Shown: one piece after another, positions 48,501 to 63,000 of the stretch | How the letters are laid out: every line of letters starts with the position of its first letter | Position numbering within the stretch: the stretch's first letter is position 1 | Source: Delphinapterus leucas | Lineage: Eukaryota > Chordata > Mammalia > Artiodactyla > Monodontidae | DNA: 64,000 nt | Direction of reading: 5' to 3' | Assembly: GCF_002288925.2 (NCBI RefSeq) | Contig: NW_022098076.1 | Coordinates: forward strand, 73,291,306 to 73,355,305 | Made by a program: the position numbers and the translations under genes | Notes under the pieces: generated by a model | Seen by the model: only the letters and a program-made list of their open reading frames with translations | Databases searched by the model: none | Told to the model about the DNA's origin: nothing

Positions 48501-51500
48501 TTCTGGGGGTTGTCTTTTTGTCTTGTTTATGGTTTCCTTTGCTGTGCAAAGGCTTTGAAGTTTCATTAGGTCCCATTTGTTTATTTTTGTTTTTACTTCC
48601 ATTACTCTAGGAGGTGGATCAAAAAAGATCTTGCTGTGATTTATGTCAAAGAGTGTTCTTTCTATGTTTTCCTCTAAGAGTTTTATAGCGGCCTGTCTTA
48701 CATTTAGGTCTCGAATCCATTTTGAGTTTATTTTTGTGTATGGTGTTAGGAAGTGTTCTAATTTCACTCTTTTACATGTAGCTGTCCAGTTTTCCCAGCA
48801 CCACTTACTGAAGAGACTGTCTTTTCTCCATTGTATATCCTTGCCTCCTTTGTCATAGATTAGTTGACCATAGGTGCGTGGGTTTATCTCTGGGCTTTCT
48901 ATCTTGTTCCATTGATCTATGTTTCTGTTTTTGTGCCAGTGCCATATTGTCTTGATTACCGTAGCTTTGTAGTATAGTCTGAAGTCGGGGAGTCTGATTC
49001 CTCCAGCTCCATCTTTTTTCCCTCAGGACTGCTTTGGCTATTCAGGGTCTTTTGTGTCTCCATACAAATTTTAAGATTTTTTGTTCTAGTTCTGTAAAAA
49101 GTGCCATTGTTAATTTGATAGGGATTGCATTGAATCTGTAGATTGCTTTGGGTAGTATAGTCATTTTCACAATATTGATTCTTCCAATCCAAGAACATGG
49201 TATATCTCTCCATCTGTTGGTATCATCTTTAATTTCTTTTATCAGTGCCTTATAGTTTTCTGCATACAGGTCTTTTGTCTCCCTAGGTAGGTTTATTCCT
49301 AGGTATTTTATTCATTTTGTTGCAATGGTAAATGGGAGTGTTTCCTTAATTTCTCTTTCAGATTTTTCATCATTAGTGTACAGGAATGCAAGAGATTTCT
49401 GTGCATTAATTTTGTATCCTGCAACTTTACCAAATTCATTGATTAGCTCTAGTAGTTTTCTGCTGGCATCTTTAGGGTTCTCTATGTATAGTATCACGTC
49501 ATCTGCAAACAGTGACAGTTTTACTTCTTCTTTTCCAATTTCTATTCCTTTTATTTCTTTTTCTCCTCTGATTGCCATGGCTAGGACTTCCAAAATTATG
49601 TTGAATAATAGTGGTGAGAGTGGACATCCTTGTCTTGTTCCTGATCTTAGAGAAAATGCTTTCAGTTTTTCACCATTGAGAATGATGTTTGCTGTGGATT
49701 TGTCGTATACGGACTTTATTATGTTGAGGTAGGTTCCCTCTATGCCCACTTTCTGGAGAGTTTTTATCATAAATCGGTGTTGAATTTTGTCAAAAGCTTT
49801 TTCTGCATCTATTGAGATGATCATATGGTTTGTATCCTTCACTTTGTTAATATGGTGTATCACATCGATTGATTTGCATATACTAAAGAATCCTTGCATC
49901 CCTGGGATAAATCCCACTTGATTATGGTGTATGATCCTTTTAATGTGTTGTTGGATTCTGTTTGCTAGTATTTTGTTGAGGATTTTTGCATCTATATTCA
50001 TCAGTGATATTGGTCTGTAATTTTCTTTTTTTGTAGTATCTTTGTCTGGTTTTGGTATCAGGGTGATGGTGGCCTTGTAGAATGAGTTTGGGAGTGTTCC
50101 TTCCTCTGCAATTTTTTGGAGGAGTTTGAGAAGGATGGGTGTTAGCTTTTCTCTAAATGTTTGATAGAAGTCACCTGTGAAGAGCTTTTCTCTAAATGTT
50201 TGATGGAATTCACCTGTGAAGCCATCCGGTCCTGGACTTTTGTTTGTTGGAAGAGTTTTAATCACAGTTTCAATTTCATTACTTGTGACTGGTCTGTTCA
50301 TATTTTCTATTTCTTCCTTTTCCAGTCTTGGAAGGTTATGCCTTTCTAAGAATTTGTCCATTTCTTCCAGGTTATCCATTTTATTGGATAGAGTTGCTTG
50401 TAGTATTCCCTTAGGATGCTTTGGATTTCCACGGTGTCTGTTGTAACTTCTCCTTTTTCATTTCTAAATTTATTGATTTGAGTCCACTCCCTCTTTTTCT
50501 TGATGAGTCTGGCTAATAGTTCATCAGTTTTGTTTATCTATTCAAAGAACCAGCGTTTAGTTTTATTGATCTTTTCTATTGCTTTTCTTTGTTTCTATTT
50601 CATTTATTTCTGCTCTGGTCTTTATTTCTTTCCTTCTGCTAACTTTGGATTTTGTTTGTTCTTCTTTCTCTAGTTCCGTTAGGTGTCAGGTTAGATTGTT
50701 TATTTGAGATTTTTCTTGTTTTTTGAGGTAGGCTTGTATAGCTATAAACTTCCCTCTTAGAACTGCTTTTGCTGCATCCCATAGGTTTTGGATTGTCGTG
50801 TTTTCATTGTCATTTGTCACTAAGATAACTGTTGAAACTGCTTCCTGAGAGTATTTTGGTTGGGGAATAATAATAATAATAATGATATTATTATTAGCTT
50901 TTAGGCCTTCCAGGTTTTGGGGTTATTAATTAAAAAAAAATTCAATTCTCAGTACTATAATTTAACTTCAAGGTAAATTAATGATTAACTTCTCCATTCC
51001 AGTTTCACTACTCTTTGTAGGATGGGCTGCTGTGATAATCTTGAAGGTGAGTATAGCACTGGTAGATTTGATTACCCTTTACCATGTGTTAAAGAATACA
51101 TTTGTTCCTCACCTGCTCTTAATATGCTGCAATGATCCAATACATTGGAACCTTCCATTCACCATAATGGCCAACCTGGTACAGAGAGCTTCACATTCTT
51201 CCATGCTGGAAGACAGAATCATGTCAGTATTCTGGGCACAGAAAATTGGTTTAAGATCATGAGCATAAGCTTAACTTTTTTCATTATGGCACCTTAGAAA
51301 TACTGTTTGAGTATCTGAGTTCCTTAAAATGTCCTTTCCCTTGAAGAACAAAAATATCTTTTAACATGTAAATTAAATGTCTTCACATAGGGTTTATTAC
51401 TATTTCTTCTCAAACTTGAGGCCATCTCTCTCACCTGGATAGCCCACTCTATCAAACACAGTATTTCTTTTAAGCTCTTACAAACTTTGACTCAAGACCT

Positions 51501-54500
51501 ACATTTCGTAAGAAATGTTCCCAAAATACTACTAAGCTGTTTTCATTACGCCTTATACTCCGTGTTCAGTTGGCTTTTATGCTTCTGTGTTTATAACTAG
51601 TTAACCTGTACTTGATTATATAATTCTAATTTCATGTACGATGATAACTGGAGGAGATCTTAGGTATCACCCTGTCCACTTAATACAAAAGTTAATGGAG
51701 GGCTTCCCTGGTGGCGCAGTGGTTGAGAGTCCGCCTGCCGATGCAGGGGACACGGGTTCGTGCCCCGGTCCGGGAAGATCCCACATGCCGCGGAGCGGCT
51801 GGGCCCGTGAGCCATGGCAGCTGAGCCTGCACGTCCGGAGCCTGTGCTCCGCAACGGGAGAGGCCACAACTGTGAAAGGCCCGCAAAAACAAAAAAAAAA
51901 AAAAAAAAAGTTAATGGAAATCAGGGGAGAATGGATACATGTATATGAATGGTTGAGCCCCTTTGCTGTGCACCTGAATCTATCACAATGTTGTTAATCG
52001 GCTATACTCCAATATAAAATAAAAAGTTAAAAAAAAAGTTAATGGAAATTAAATGATTGGCTTCAGAACATATACTGTGCTAGGGCAAGGCTAGTATATA
52101 GGATATAAACAAGTCTCTTGATTCTAAACATACCTAGTTCTTTTTCTACTATATGATCATTATAACGAAAGGATGAACTTAATATAAGGCTGACCTTATA
52201 AGAAAGGCACAGAGAAAATTCTTTAGTAGCTTTTTTACCTAATTGATTGGAAGGGTCTACTTCATGGAGAAGGCTTGTGAACGAGCTCTTAAAGGACTAG
52301 TAAGATTAGAATCTGGAGAGATTTTGTGAAAAGATCAATTCCAGTAGAAGGCACAGCCAAAGAAAGCACATGTGATAGGAAAGGGCAGTGAGTGTACACG
52401 GAACCACGAGTCATTCAGATTGACAGACAGGAGAGGGTGTCATAGGAAAAAAAGACTAGAAGTTTAGATGAGGCCAGATAATAAAAGGCCTTGCATACTA
52501 AGCCGAAAAATGCTGAATTTTATGTGATAGACAATAGGGAGGCATGGTTGAATTAAGAGGGCAGCAAGTTATGGGAAATTTGTTTCTTAAAAGATTTCCT
52601 AGGCCCTGTCCCACCACAGGAGCTGGAGTCTCACCATGAAACCTTCCGGACTGGCTCCTTTGACTCTGAACATAAAACACTTTAATCCAATTGTGGAATT
52701 CACTATCAGTATATATTACACGGGATTACCTTTCCCGTCTCTCATCCTAACATCGTGTCATCTCTCAGTTTACCTGTGAGAAGTGAGGATGACGGCACAT
52801 TTATTCTGTACTTCTTCTGAAATGATCTTCCAGAGGTGCCGTTTTGATTTAGGATCCATCCCAGAGCTTGGCTCATCCTTAATAGAAAGTTACAAGAAGA
52901 ATTTATCAAATTAATTAAATTTTGATGAGGTTCTTTACATGAATCATTGCATCTCACTTGCCTAGAACAGAAATCACTTTTCCATGTCATGTGACTAACT
53001 TGTTTTATACTTAATAGGCTTCTTTCTGCTGCTGTCAAAAAGCTCAAAATTAATCATTTAAAATTGTCAATGTGTTTTAAAAAGTGTCTCAGTGAAGTTG
53101 TACTCTTACTTTACACTTGTCTCTCATAGTTCTTTGGAAAATATTCTGCTTCAATTACTGACAAAGCAAGAATTTTTACATTTAATACTATATTGTCACA
53201 TATATATTTGAAGCTACATCAGCAAGACTGCTACCTTGCTCCTGATGGCAGAATTGTGGCTGTAAGTGATAGATAATATGTTATATGAAGCACAGAGAAT
53301 TCAATTTGATTTGTTTTTGTTAATATGATTGAGGTGTACTTTCAGTTTTATGTTATTAATTGAAATTTAATACTCCTTGGGGAAATAAAAGTAAGATTTG
53401 CAGAAATTGCCAAATAGAAAGATATAAATTACAGTTTAAAGTTAACGATGTTTAGAAAAATTATTCAGACATAAAATTAGAAATGCAGCAATGGAAAAAC
53501 CTAAACAAGCAATAATAAACCCTGACAGATGATTAAAAAACCAAATTATAGGTCAAGGTTAGGTAAAAATAAAACATATGTCTGAAATGGAAAGTATATA
53601 CATAGGATCATCAGAAGTTTATTTTTATAGTAAGGAGTTAAATTTAAAGAAAGAAATGAGTGTTAATTTGGGGAAACAGTAAAGGTTATATTGTCACTGT
53701 TCCTATTTTTGAAGACAATGGCATTACAGTAAATATATATAAGAGAAAATACGGTATCTTTCTCTCATAGCCTGATTTTAGTTCAGCTCATTAATACATA
53801 ATATTTGCATAGAGCTTTTAACAACATTTTAAAGTACTTTACATCTATTGTCTCACAGGGGTGCCTAAGGATTGTTTTCTTCAATTTAAGGTACACTTAT
53901 ACAATAGAATTCCATTATGAACATCGATTGGCAGGGATATAATGCATTATAAGCTTCCGGTACTATAGAGAGATGGGTTGTGCATTACTCTATCTGGGCA
54001 GTTTAAATGATTTGATCCTCTGTATTACTTAATCTCTGGAATAATGTGATGATTTATAACTGGTGATTTTATTGCATATAGTTAAGCCTCTTTTGGAGTT
54101 TGGAAGTCCTTGAGTGAAGGGGATCTTCCAAAATAAGGGCAAGCTTACTTCTCTGAAATAAACACTTTTCACAGTGTTTGGCCTGGGGAGCAGAATGCTA
54201 TGTCACTCCTACTGTAATTTATATTTCCAGGTGATCAACTTAATTTTTCAGCTCTTAATCAAAATATAAACGTGACATGTATTTCTTGCCTCCAAAAAAT
54301 TCAGATAAAGTAGAATGGCATATTGTCAAGATTGCTTCTCAAGCTAGGTAACTCATACTTTGAAGCAAAAAGGAAATAACATTTTAGCACAGCATGTTGT
54401 CCTCAAATGTGTATTTCCTTTTTGGTAGAAGTTGGAAAATGTGTTAGTTCACCTGATCAGTTACTAATAGAACTGATTTCTTCAATAACTGGGAATCAAA

Positions 54501-57500
54501 TTCTGTCATAATTTTACTTACTCATTTGAATATCCTGACTTTGTTTCAGCTACTTCCTATTCCCATGTTTCCTCTGAAACCGACTGAGCCATAGCTTCAG
54601 ATAAAAACATTTTTGACGGCATATTTTTGTGGCAACAAATTATCTGATATAAATTCCTTAGTGAGACAATATATGTAAAGTGTTTTACAAAATAACTAGC
54701 ATATAGTGAGACCCCAGTAAATGTTTATTGCAATAATGATAATGAACTGTTACACACACTATTGGATATGTGGTTCTAATTAGGTAGTAGCCTTTTTCAC
54801 AATGATTCTCTTACCAGCAACAGTATGGAAGGTTTCCCTATCAAGGCCAGTGCAGTGGATAATTTTCTTTTTGTGCCGTAACTACACATAGAGGTAGTTT
54901 TGTCCTTGTAGGGCTCCAGGTGAAGCCTCCTAAGGAGTTTATGAACAGCCTGTGGGTGGAAAAGAGGACTTAAGTTGATTTTCCCTTGCCAAAACCCTTA
55001 AAGCATTAAACAGAAAAAGAGCTACTTGTGAAAAGAAAGTTTTATAATGAAGAAATACATTCCCCCCAAAATTAAAACATTTAAATTCAACATAAATTTT
55101 AGTTTATTTTCAAAGGTCCACTTAAACATTAATAGTTCAGGGACTTCCCTGGTGGCACAGTGGTTAAGAATCCTCCTGCCAATGCAGGGGACACGGGTTC
55201 GAGCCCTGGTCTGGGAAGATCCCACATGCCGCGGAGCAACTAAGCCTGTGCGCCACAACTACTGAGCCTGCGCTCTAGGGGCCCGCGCACCACAACTACT
55301 GATCCCAGGTGCTGCAACTGCTGAAGACCGCACGCCAAGAGCCCATGCTCCACAACAACAGAAGCCACCGCAATGAGAAGTCTGCACACCACAACGAAGA
55401 ATAGCCCCTGCTCACCTCAACTAGAGAAAGCCTGCATGCAGCAAAGAAGACTCAATGCAGCCAAAAAAAAAAAAAAATTATAAAAAAGAAATATAAAAAA
55501 TCAAATTGGAAGCTATTCTATTTTACTTGGGCATTTTGTAGGTAATTCTATGTTTCGGTACTTATCTGAACACTAAAGGATATACAGTCATCACCAAACA
55601 TGGCTCAATCCAGAGCCTAAGGCAAATGTCATTCTTTATTTGATAGTTTTTAAAAGACAACTGAACAAACATGGGCCAAGATGTTTCTAAAGTCGAGTTC
55701 ATAGGTTCATTTATTATATACACAATCAAGCTAATACTGCCTCAATTATCACTGTCAGGAGAGAAATGTCATAATTTTCCAGATGTCAACTTGGTCTCGA
55801 GGGTGGGTGTGTGGGAAGCAGAAATAATAATGGTTTTCAAATGAACTAGTTTTTCACACTTATACTCACTTCTTTAATATCTTTTTCTGGAATTCCATGT
55901 ATCCTAGCATAGAAATACAAGTGTTCTTCCACGGTTACCAGGTCATCCAAAGCATCTTCCTGAGGACAGTAGCCAATTAATGAGCTGTCAGAGTCAGCGT
56001 GAGCCAGAGACCTGAATTGAAAGAATCAAAAACACAAATGACTTTCAGAAGATGTTTCCCTCTTAGCCCAGATGTTGGGAAGGTAGCTCTATTTGGGTCA
56101 TCGTAATTGGTGAGTCTGGAAAAAAGAGGTAAAAACAATCCCACCATCATAGTCATACTTAAAGGTTTAAAAATTTCCACTCAAGTAGCTGTTTCTCCTC
56201 TAAGGATTTAAAAATATAACCACAAAATAACATAAAGAGTTCATTGTAATTATTTTTCTCATTTAATTATATTGTGTTCAGTAATTTGAAGCATTTGTTT
56301 TCATACCCAATCTTATTTCTGATCAGAATGTTTCCGCCTGTAGGAATTATGTCTCCAGTCAGCATCTTGAAGATGGTGGTCTTTCCTGCTCCATTCACAC
56401 CAAGAAGGCCAAAGCACTGGTTTGAGGGAGAAAAAAAAAAGATGTAAACTTTAATTCAAACCAAAGACATGGTACTATTATATCTCTTTTCTTCTCCTTG
56501 GGTGAAATAAATTACCAAGAAAAATAAATCACTCGAATTACTCATGGATATTGCAGTGCTTTGTTGGCACTGGATAAAACTTTTTCTTTTAAAACAATTA
56601 GGTACTTAAGTATCTTTTTTTCCTTTAATCATCTGAACATTTTACATATACATAGGACTTGTTTTACATACTATATTATAGCACATCTCTGTGTGACATG
56701 ATGGGATACCCAAGTCAGATATGCAAACCTGACGAAGTAATTATATTTATAGATTTCAAATTATTCACACAAAACCACAACTTTACTGAATAAACTACTG
56801 AAGCGATAATCTCTTTATGTGGTAGAATAAACCCGATGCATTTAGTTTGCAGTCAGGCTCGGCAAAAAGGGAAATGTCCGCATTCTTCTCCTCCTTTCAA
56901 AGCTGCCTTACTATTGCTTCTGTGAAAACAGCAAGAATGTGAATATGAATGCAGTTCTAGTACCTCACTTCCGACAACTGATTTCTTTATGCTGTCTTTT
57001 GAAGAGGCCTGGAAACTAAGAGTTGAAAAAAGCACCCTGCATGGACTTCTTGACTGAAAGTCCACTCAGGGAGGATAGTAACTTGGGAGGGGGCTCAGGA
57101 TTTGGTGTGTGGTGAGTCCTCCCTGCCAAAATGAAGACTTACAGGGTAAGTAACACATAGACACATGTAAATTACATATATAGGATCCATCAAAATATTC
57201 AGAGGCTGACTTTCATATTTCTTGAAAAAAATTAAGGAAAGATAAAGATTTTTGTCACTTAACCATGTCAATACAAAGGATAGCTAGAAACAAAACACTG
57301 TTCCTTACCTCCCCAGCAGGTATCCCAACGCTGATGTTGTTTACAGCTATAATCTTTTTGTGGATAAGGTGGTAGGTCTTTGTAAGACGATGGAGTTGGA
57401 CCAGGTCATATTCATTTGCACCATTCTCAACTCTAAACCTCTCAGCCCACACATCTTCATCTTCAACTATTGTCTCAATAACAGGTGCAGAACGAAATTT

Positions 57501-59989
57501 TTTGAAGAACCGTCTAAAAAATGGGCCCAATGATTCTGCATCAATGACTCTGAAATGGTACCACTCAGTTTTGACATATTTTAATAAGTTCTTACTCCAT
57601 TAAAAGTGTGCTATCACATACTAGGTTTCTTTTAAATTTTTTATGCATTATGGTACTCAAATAACTTAAAAATTAGTATGGATGCTCTTTACAATATTTG
57701 TTATAATATTTGGGAAACAGCTTTTGCTTTCCATGACTTAAATGCTTACAGATCCACTATTAAAAGTGAGAATCTTAATTTCAGTAACAAGGAAATTAGT
57801 TTGCGTTTGAAAGTTACTGCCTAACAGAGAGACTAGAGTCATTAGTAAGACTCAACATTTTACAAGCCCATGATCAATGATCACCTTTTAAAAATCCTCT
57901 CTATTTCTTCTTTTGTCATCACAATATGAATGTTATTCTACAGTCTTTTTACTGTGAATGTCTTATCTAGGATCTAGCCAATATATTAAGGTTATCAGTC
58001 CTGAAAACTCACAAAATCTCAAACCCACTTCAGTATCTTGCCTAATGAATACCAAAGCAAAACAAACCAACAAATCAATTCAGGTCTTCCTCCCAATGTC
58101 CCGTTTCTTTTAATGATACCCCCAGAGATACCAATTGTGATGTTTTCTTTGAAAACATCCCCATTCCAAAATCCACTCACGCAGTCAGACTCCTAGCCCT
58201 GGAAATGCCTTATAACAGCCAGTCATCTATGATTTTCTGTCTTTTTCTATTACCATCACAGGCTTTCATTTTTTTTTCACACAGATTTATCCAAGAACCT
58301 CAAACTGGTCCAGCGTCTCTGACTCTTCCCTTACAGTATGCACTGTCTCCACAAAAATCACAGCTCCTAAAGCACCATTTGATCCTGTTGGTGTCTGTTC
58401 AAAAACCTTGAATGTGCTACTATTTGTTTCTTGAATAAAGTCCAAGCTATCGCTTTTTAACCAATCAGTAGACTCCATAATTTTCCAACCCCATGCTTTA
58501 GCTCCTACTCTTTCATTACATTTAGTCTATGCTCTAGTCAAATTGTATTACTCATTTCTCAAATATGCCTCAAGATTTTTCTATCTTTGCTCTTATCTTT
58601 CCTTTCATTATTATTAACTTACATCTTATTTTTCAATAGGTGATACATGCACTTCATGTATTAAAATTAAAATGGTACTGAAGAATATTTAGTGAAAAGT
58701 AAGTCTCCTTCAACCGTATACAGTTTTTTAACAGAGGCACTCATAATTAGAAATAATCTATGCATATGTATGCATAAGTAATATATATTCCTTTTTTAAA
58801 ACTCAAATTGTAATATACTTCATTTATAGTTCTGAACTTGCATTTCTCACTTAATAAATATTAGAAGTAATCCCAAACATTACATAGTGAACTGCATCAT
58901 TCTAATGGCTGCATAGTGTTTCATTGATAAATTATACATATAATTCATTTAACCAGCTCCCAAATGAAGGACATTTAGGTTGTTTTCATTCTTTTGCTAT
59001 TAGGAATTGTTTTGCTATGATGAATAACTTTATACATACACAATTCTGCATATGTGTTAGCATATCTATTGGAAAAATTCCTAGAATTGTTGGGTCAGTG
59101 GTATGTGTATTTTTATTTATGATTTTGTCCTCACTTTACTCAATCTTCTTTTCCCAAATCCATTGCTAATATTCTACATACTCAATTCTCTTTCCCCACT
59201 TCTACTTTCTATCCTTCCAAACACAACTCAAAGACTACATCTTTTGTTTATGTACATATTGTCTCTCTACCACTGAATCTTGACCTCTTGGAGGCTAACA
59301 ATTGTGCTTATTTAATTTTACTCCCTCACTTTACAATACTTGCAGAGCCACAGTAAGGTTTGATAACTATTTACTGAATTAAGTAGATTGTGAATTATGC
59401 TACAATTTTTAAAAGTTTTTTGAACAAAACATTTCCATATTACTGACTGAAAAGCTTAGACTACTGACCCCTCTCTGAATATTTTGAATTGAGTTTTGTC
59501 ATGGATGTCAAACACTGTTTTCACTGTATTTACCTGAGTTTATTTATTAGCCACTCATTGATTAAAAGTCGCAAGAAAAAGAACATGGTTCCTTGAGAAA
59601 CCAAAGCCACAAACATTGCACCTAGTTTATCCATCTCAAAGGTTTCACTTGGATACTCCACTCCATATGCTTTTAAGAAGTCTAGGACCGACTGTTGTTG
59701 AGAAAGTTCAATCAAACCATAGCCAAAACAGAACTGCGGGAAAATCAGGAAAATGCGCTTGAGGGTTTCAGAAATAAGTTCTAAAGTCTGAAATAAAAGA
59801 AATAAAAATAAAGCTCAGTGTTAGCCTTCCAACAAATTGACAAAAAATTGAAACTAGATGTAGATAAATATTGAAACCTGAGAAGCTTATCTAGATAGGC
59901 AATTGTTTCACATGCATACTGAATTTACATATAAACATTTACTATAACCAAATGGTGGAGATTTATTACTAAAATACAAGCCAAAAAGG

Positions 59990-60030
<41 letters not shown>

Positions 60031-63000
60031 GATGGTCTAAGGTGTCAGGCCAAACCCTGGGGGCAGAATCACTTCTAGACCTGCCTTAGGTCCTAGGAAT
60101 GTAGTAACAGCCAGGGTGCTAGGGTCTGACAGAGTATCTATGGGTAGGTGCCTGAGTAAAGGAGGGATTTAGTACAGTAAAGTTTCAGAACCTAAGGTAA
60201 TTCCTACTAGAAGAGGGAATAAAATGGTAAAATGATACGGAAGGAGAGACAACGTATCTCAACGAGAAGCATATGGCTCATTTTCACGTTATTCACACTT
60301 GGGACCAACCACTTGCACCTCATGGATTTTCTTCTTCCTCCTGGAGCGTGCTTGTCTAGTCCTCACTTCATACGCTTTCTATTCTTTTTCCATTCAGTTG
60401 TCCAGCACCGAGTGTGCCTGTCTATTCCTCACTTCATTTTCTTTCTATTCTTTTCCATTCAATTGCCCAGCACTGGTAGGGCTTCCCTTGTCACCAATCA
60501 TGACTGTTAGTTCTGAACAGAAAGTGATGCTTACAATGAAGTAGACTCCAATACATGACTGAAAGGGAATGAATCAGGTTTCTTCTCTATGGATGCTCAA
60601 ATGAATCTTAACCCATAGTCATATAACTAAGCCACTGTCCTTGTCCCTACCATACCATAACAATTTGTTAATGAGTAAAAAGTTTAGCTGACCGATTGTT
60701 TGCATGATTTTTGTAGGGCCATACAAGGTATCTGACTGAATGTATCTCCATTTACCTACTCAAGCCCTATCAAATGTCAATAGTTTTGACACTGCGTAAA
60801 TATAATCATAGACATTAACCTAGATGGCACCTAAAAAGAATTTTAAAATGCCATAGTTTCCCCTCTACTATATTTAATAGAATCAAATGAAATGCCCCTA
60901 TTCTATTTAGAGAATGCAAGATACAGAAAATCTTTCCACCTTGGAACATGTTGAAGCATTTGATCCAATAACTGAAGTTTAGCAGACTAATAAAGGACCT
61001 TACCATATCATTAGGCCTTTCCTTGGAAAGGAAGTACACCACCGACAGGGAAACAATGGAATTGATGCCAAGAAAAAGGTTGATGCAGACATAAGTGATG
61101 AAAGCCACTCCTGTTTCATGGAAGAGCCCAGCCAGCAGGTACATCCAAGAAAATGTGGCATACCTTTATGTTAATAACACTAAGAATTAAAATCATGCTG
61201 TAATTATTCTTTTACTAAATAAATAACTTCGATAGTGTTCCAAAGTGAAAATAAACATTAGAGATCAGTTGTCAAGCCTTGTAGTTAGATCTCTCTTTTA
61301 TCCCTCTTTTTAACAACAGCCAAAAAAAAAAAAAGTGAAGCACGCTTTTAAAATGACAGTAAAGGTCTTTTAAGGAATCTTGAGTAGTCATTACAATTAC
61401 AAATTAATTTTTCCTAGAGATGGTGTTACCCCACCCAGGCAAGACATTTTTTTTTGGCTCAGAAATGTGAGTGTAATAGATATATCTTATAATTTAAAGT
61501 TGAGAAAATAACAACATTGTCAGCTAGCTAAGCAGAGAGAGTATGCTTAGAAGCTGCATGTCCTGTTTTGAGCAAATACTTGAGCGACCTTTGGGGTAAT
61601 GAAGTACAACTAGAGACAGAGAGATCCTTCATTAGCTGCAATTGCTAACTAAATGGACACTACCCATTCATTCAGGGCGGAAAGAACTGCTACGATAAGT
61701 ATTGGTTATATCAAACTGTATTACCTGTATTAATTACCCTAATTCAGAAACGATATTATGTGTGTTCTTAGGCATCGATAAAAATAAAAATAAATATACA
61801 TGAATATATTTACTTTTTAATGCCTTATATATTTATATATACTCACAACTTGTTAATACATAAATTCATACATGTATACACATTTTTCTGATCATTCTAA
61901 GGCCTCCATTTTTATGTAAATTAAATTACATGTGTAAATTGTTAAGTGTGACAGCACCCAGTAAGTGCTCATTAATGATAGGTATTCTATTAACAACAAC
62001 AACATTAATTTTCACAAGTATTACACTTTACAAACTACGGACTAGCAGGTGTAATGTATTGTTAATCATTACTCATGGCTAATGAAACCCCAAGACAATT
62101 GTAAATTAGCTAATGAGGTTTAGGTCCTGTTTGTATCTAGGAGCATTTAATTCTGTTAATTCTTTCACTGCAGCTTACCCAAACAACAGAAGTAGGAGAG
62201 ATACAGCGCTTAGGTTGTTTTCACTGTAGAAGGCAGGTAACTTGAAAATCGCAATGACACCAACTGAAAATGCTACAGGCACCAAATAGAAGGCCTATGG
62301 GAATATGTAAAACTATGTTTAATACATGGCAAATATTTTTTTAAAAAATCAATAGCCCATCTAGTTTAAAACTGTAACAAACTGAACTAGAAACACTTGA
62401 AGAAATGAAGTTTTATCTATGCTCTTGTTGCTTGTAACATTCAGTTCATTTTACATTGATTTCACTCTAGAATTTGTCTCCTGCAATAGGAGGTCAAGCC
62501 AGTCTCCATCTTTATAGAGATTCTCAGAGTCCCTGGTGCTCCTCCCTCCAGGCTTTGAGACTTGGGATCATTTGGTGACAAAGGTTCGGTGAGAAAGATG
62601 ACAGCCAGGTATCTTTGTATTCTATTCAGCCCTCCAAGTATTGATTTTATTTTGAGTGCTGGAACTCTCTCAGATGGTTGATTTCTAAGGCTTGGTTATC
62701 AGTGTGAGCCACTCTGTGCAAAACAGCAGGGCAGTGGGTACCACACATTCTTAGAATCACAAGGATATGAACAAAGGATTCAGTGTTTCATCGGCAAGCA
62801 GATAGAGTAAATGCTGAGGGTTTGCAGCAAGATGTACACAATGAAAGAGATGGGAATTTAATTAGGGAGGAAAATCTCCTAAAATTGGAATGAGAACCAG
62901 AATCTAAGTAGTAAGTAGCCCTTCACAGAAGTGTGTACTTTAAGCTTTCTTGACATATTAAAGCTCCTATTAAGTCCAGAGGAATCATTACCATTTTTTT

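Larger units (their letters stand above)
47555..50818 (-). mobile_element. 5'-truncated L1 in ABCA12 intron 50, sense to the gene
   Basis: L1 copy 3: about 3.3 kb containing the 3' UTR and the reverse transcriptase and C-terminal parts of ORF2. It is truncated near 50.81 kb. It lies in the same orientation as ABCA12. A short phrase, tgtcattt, occurs at both ends and may be its target site. Confidence 0.9.

Noticed and set aside
55140..55215. tRNA gene suggested by the A-box and B-box-like motifs in SINE heads
   Set aside because: The motifs belong to the tRNA-derived SINE. The sequence cannot fold into a complete cloverleaf and is followed by SINE body and A tail.
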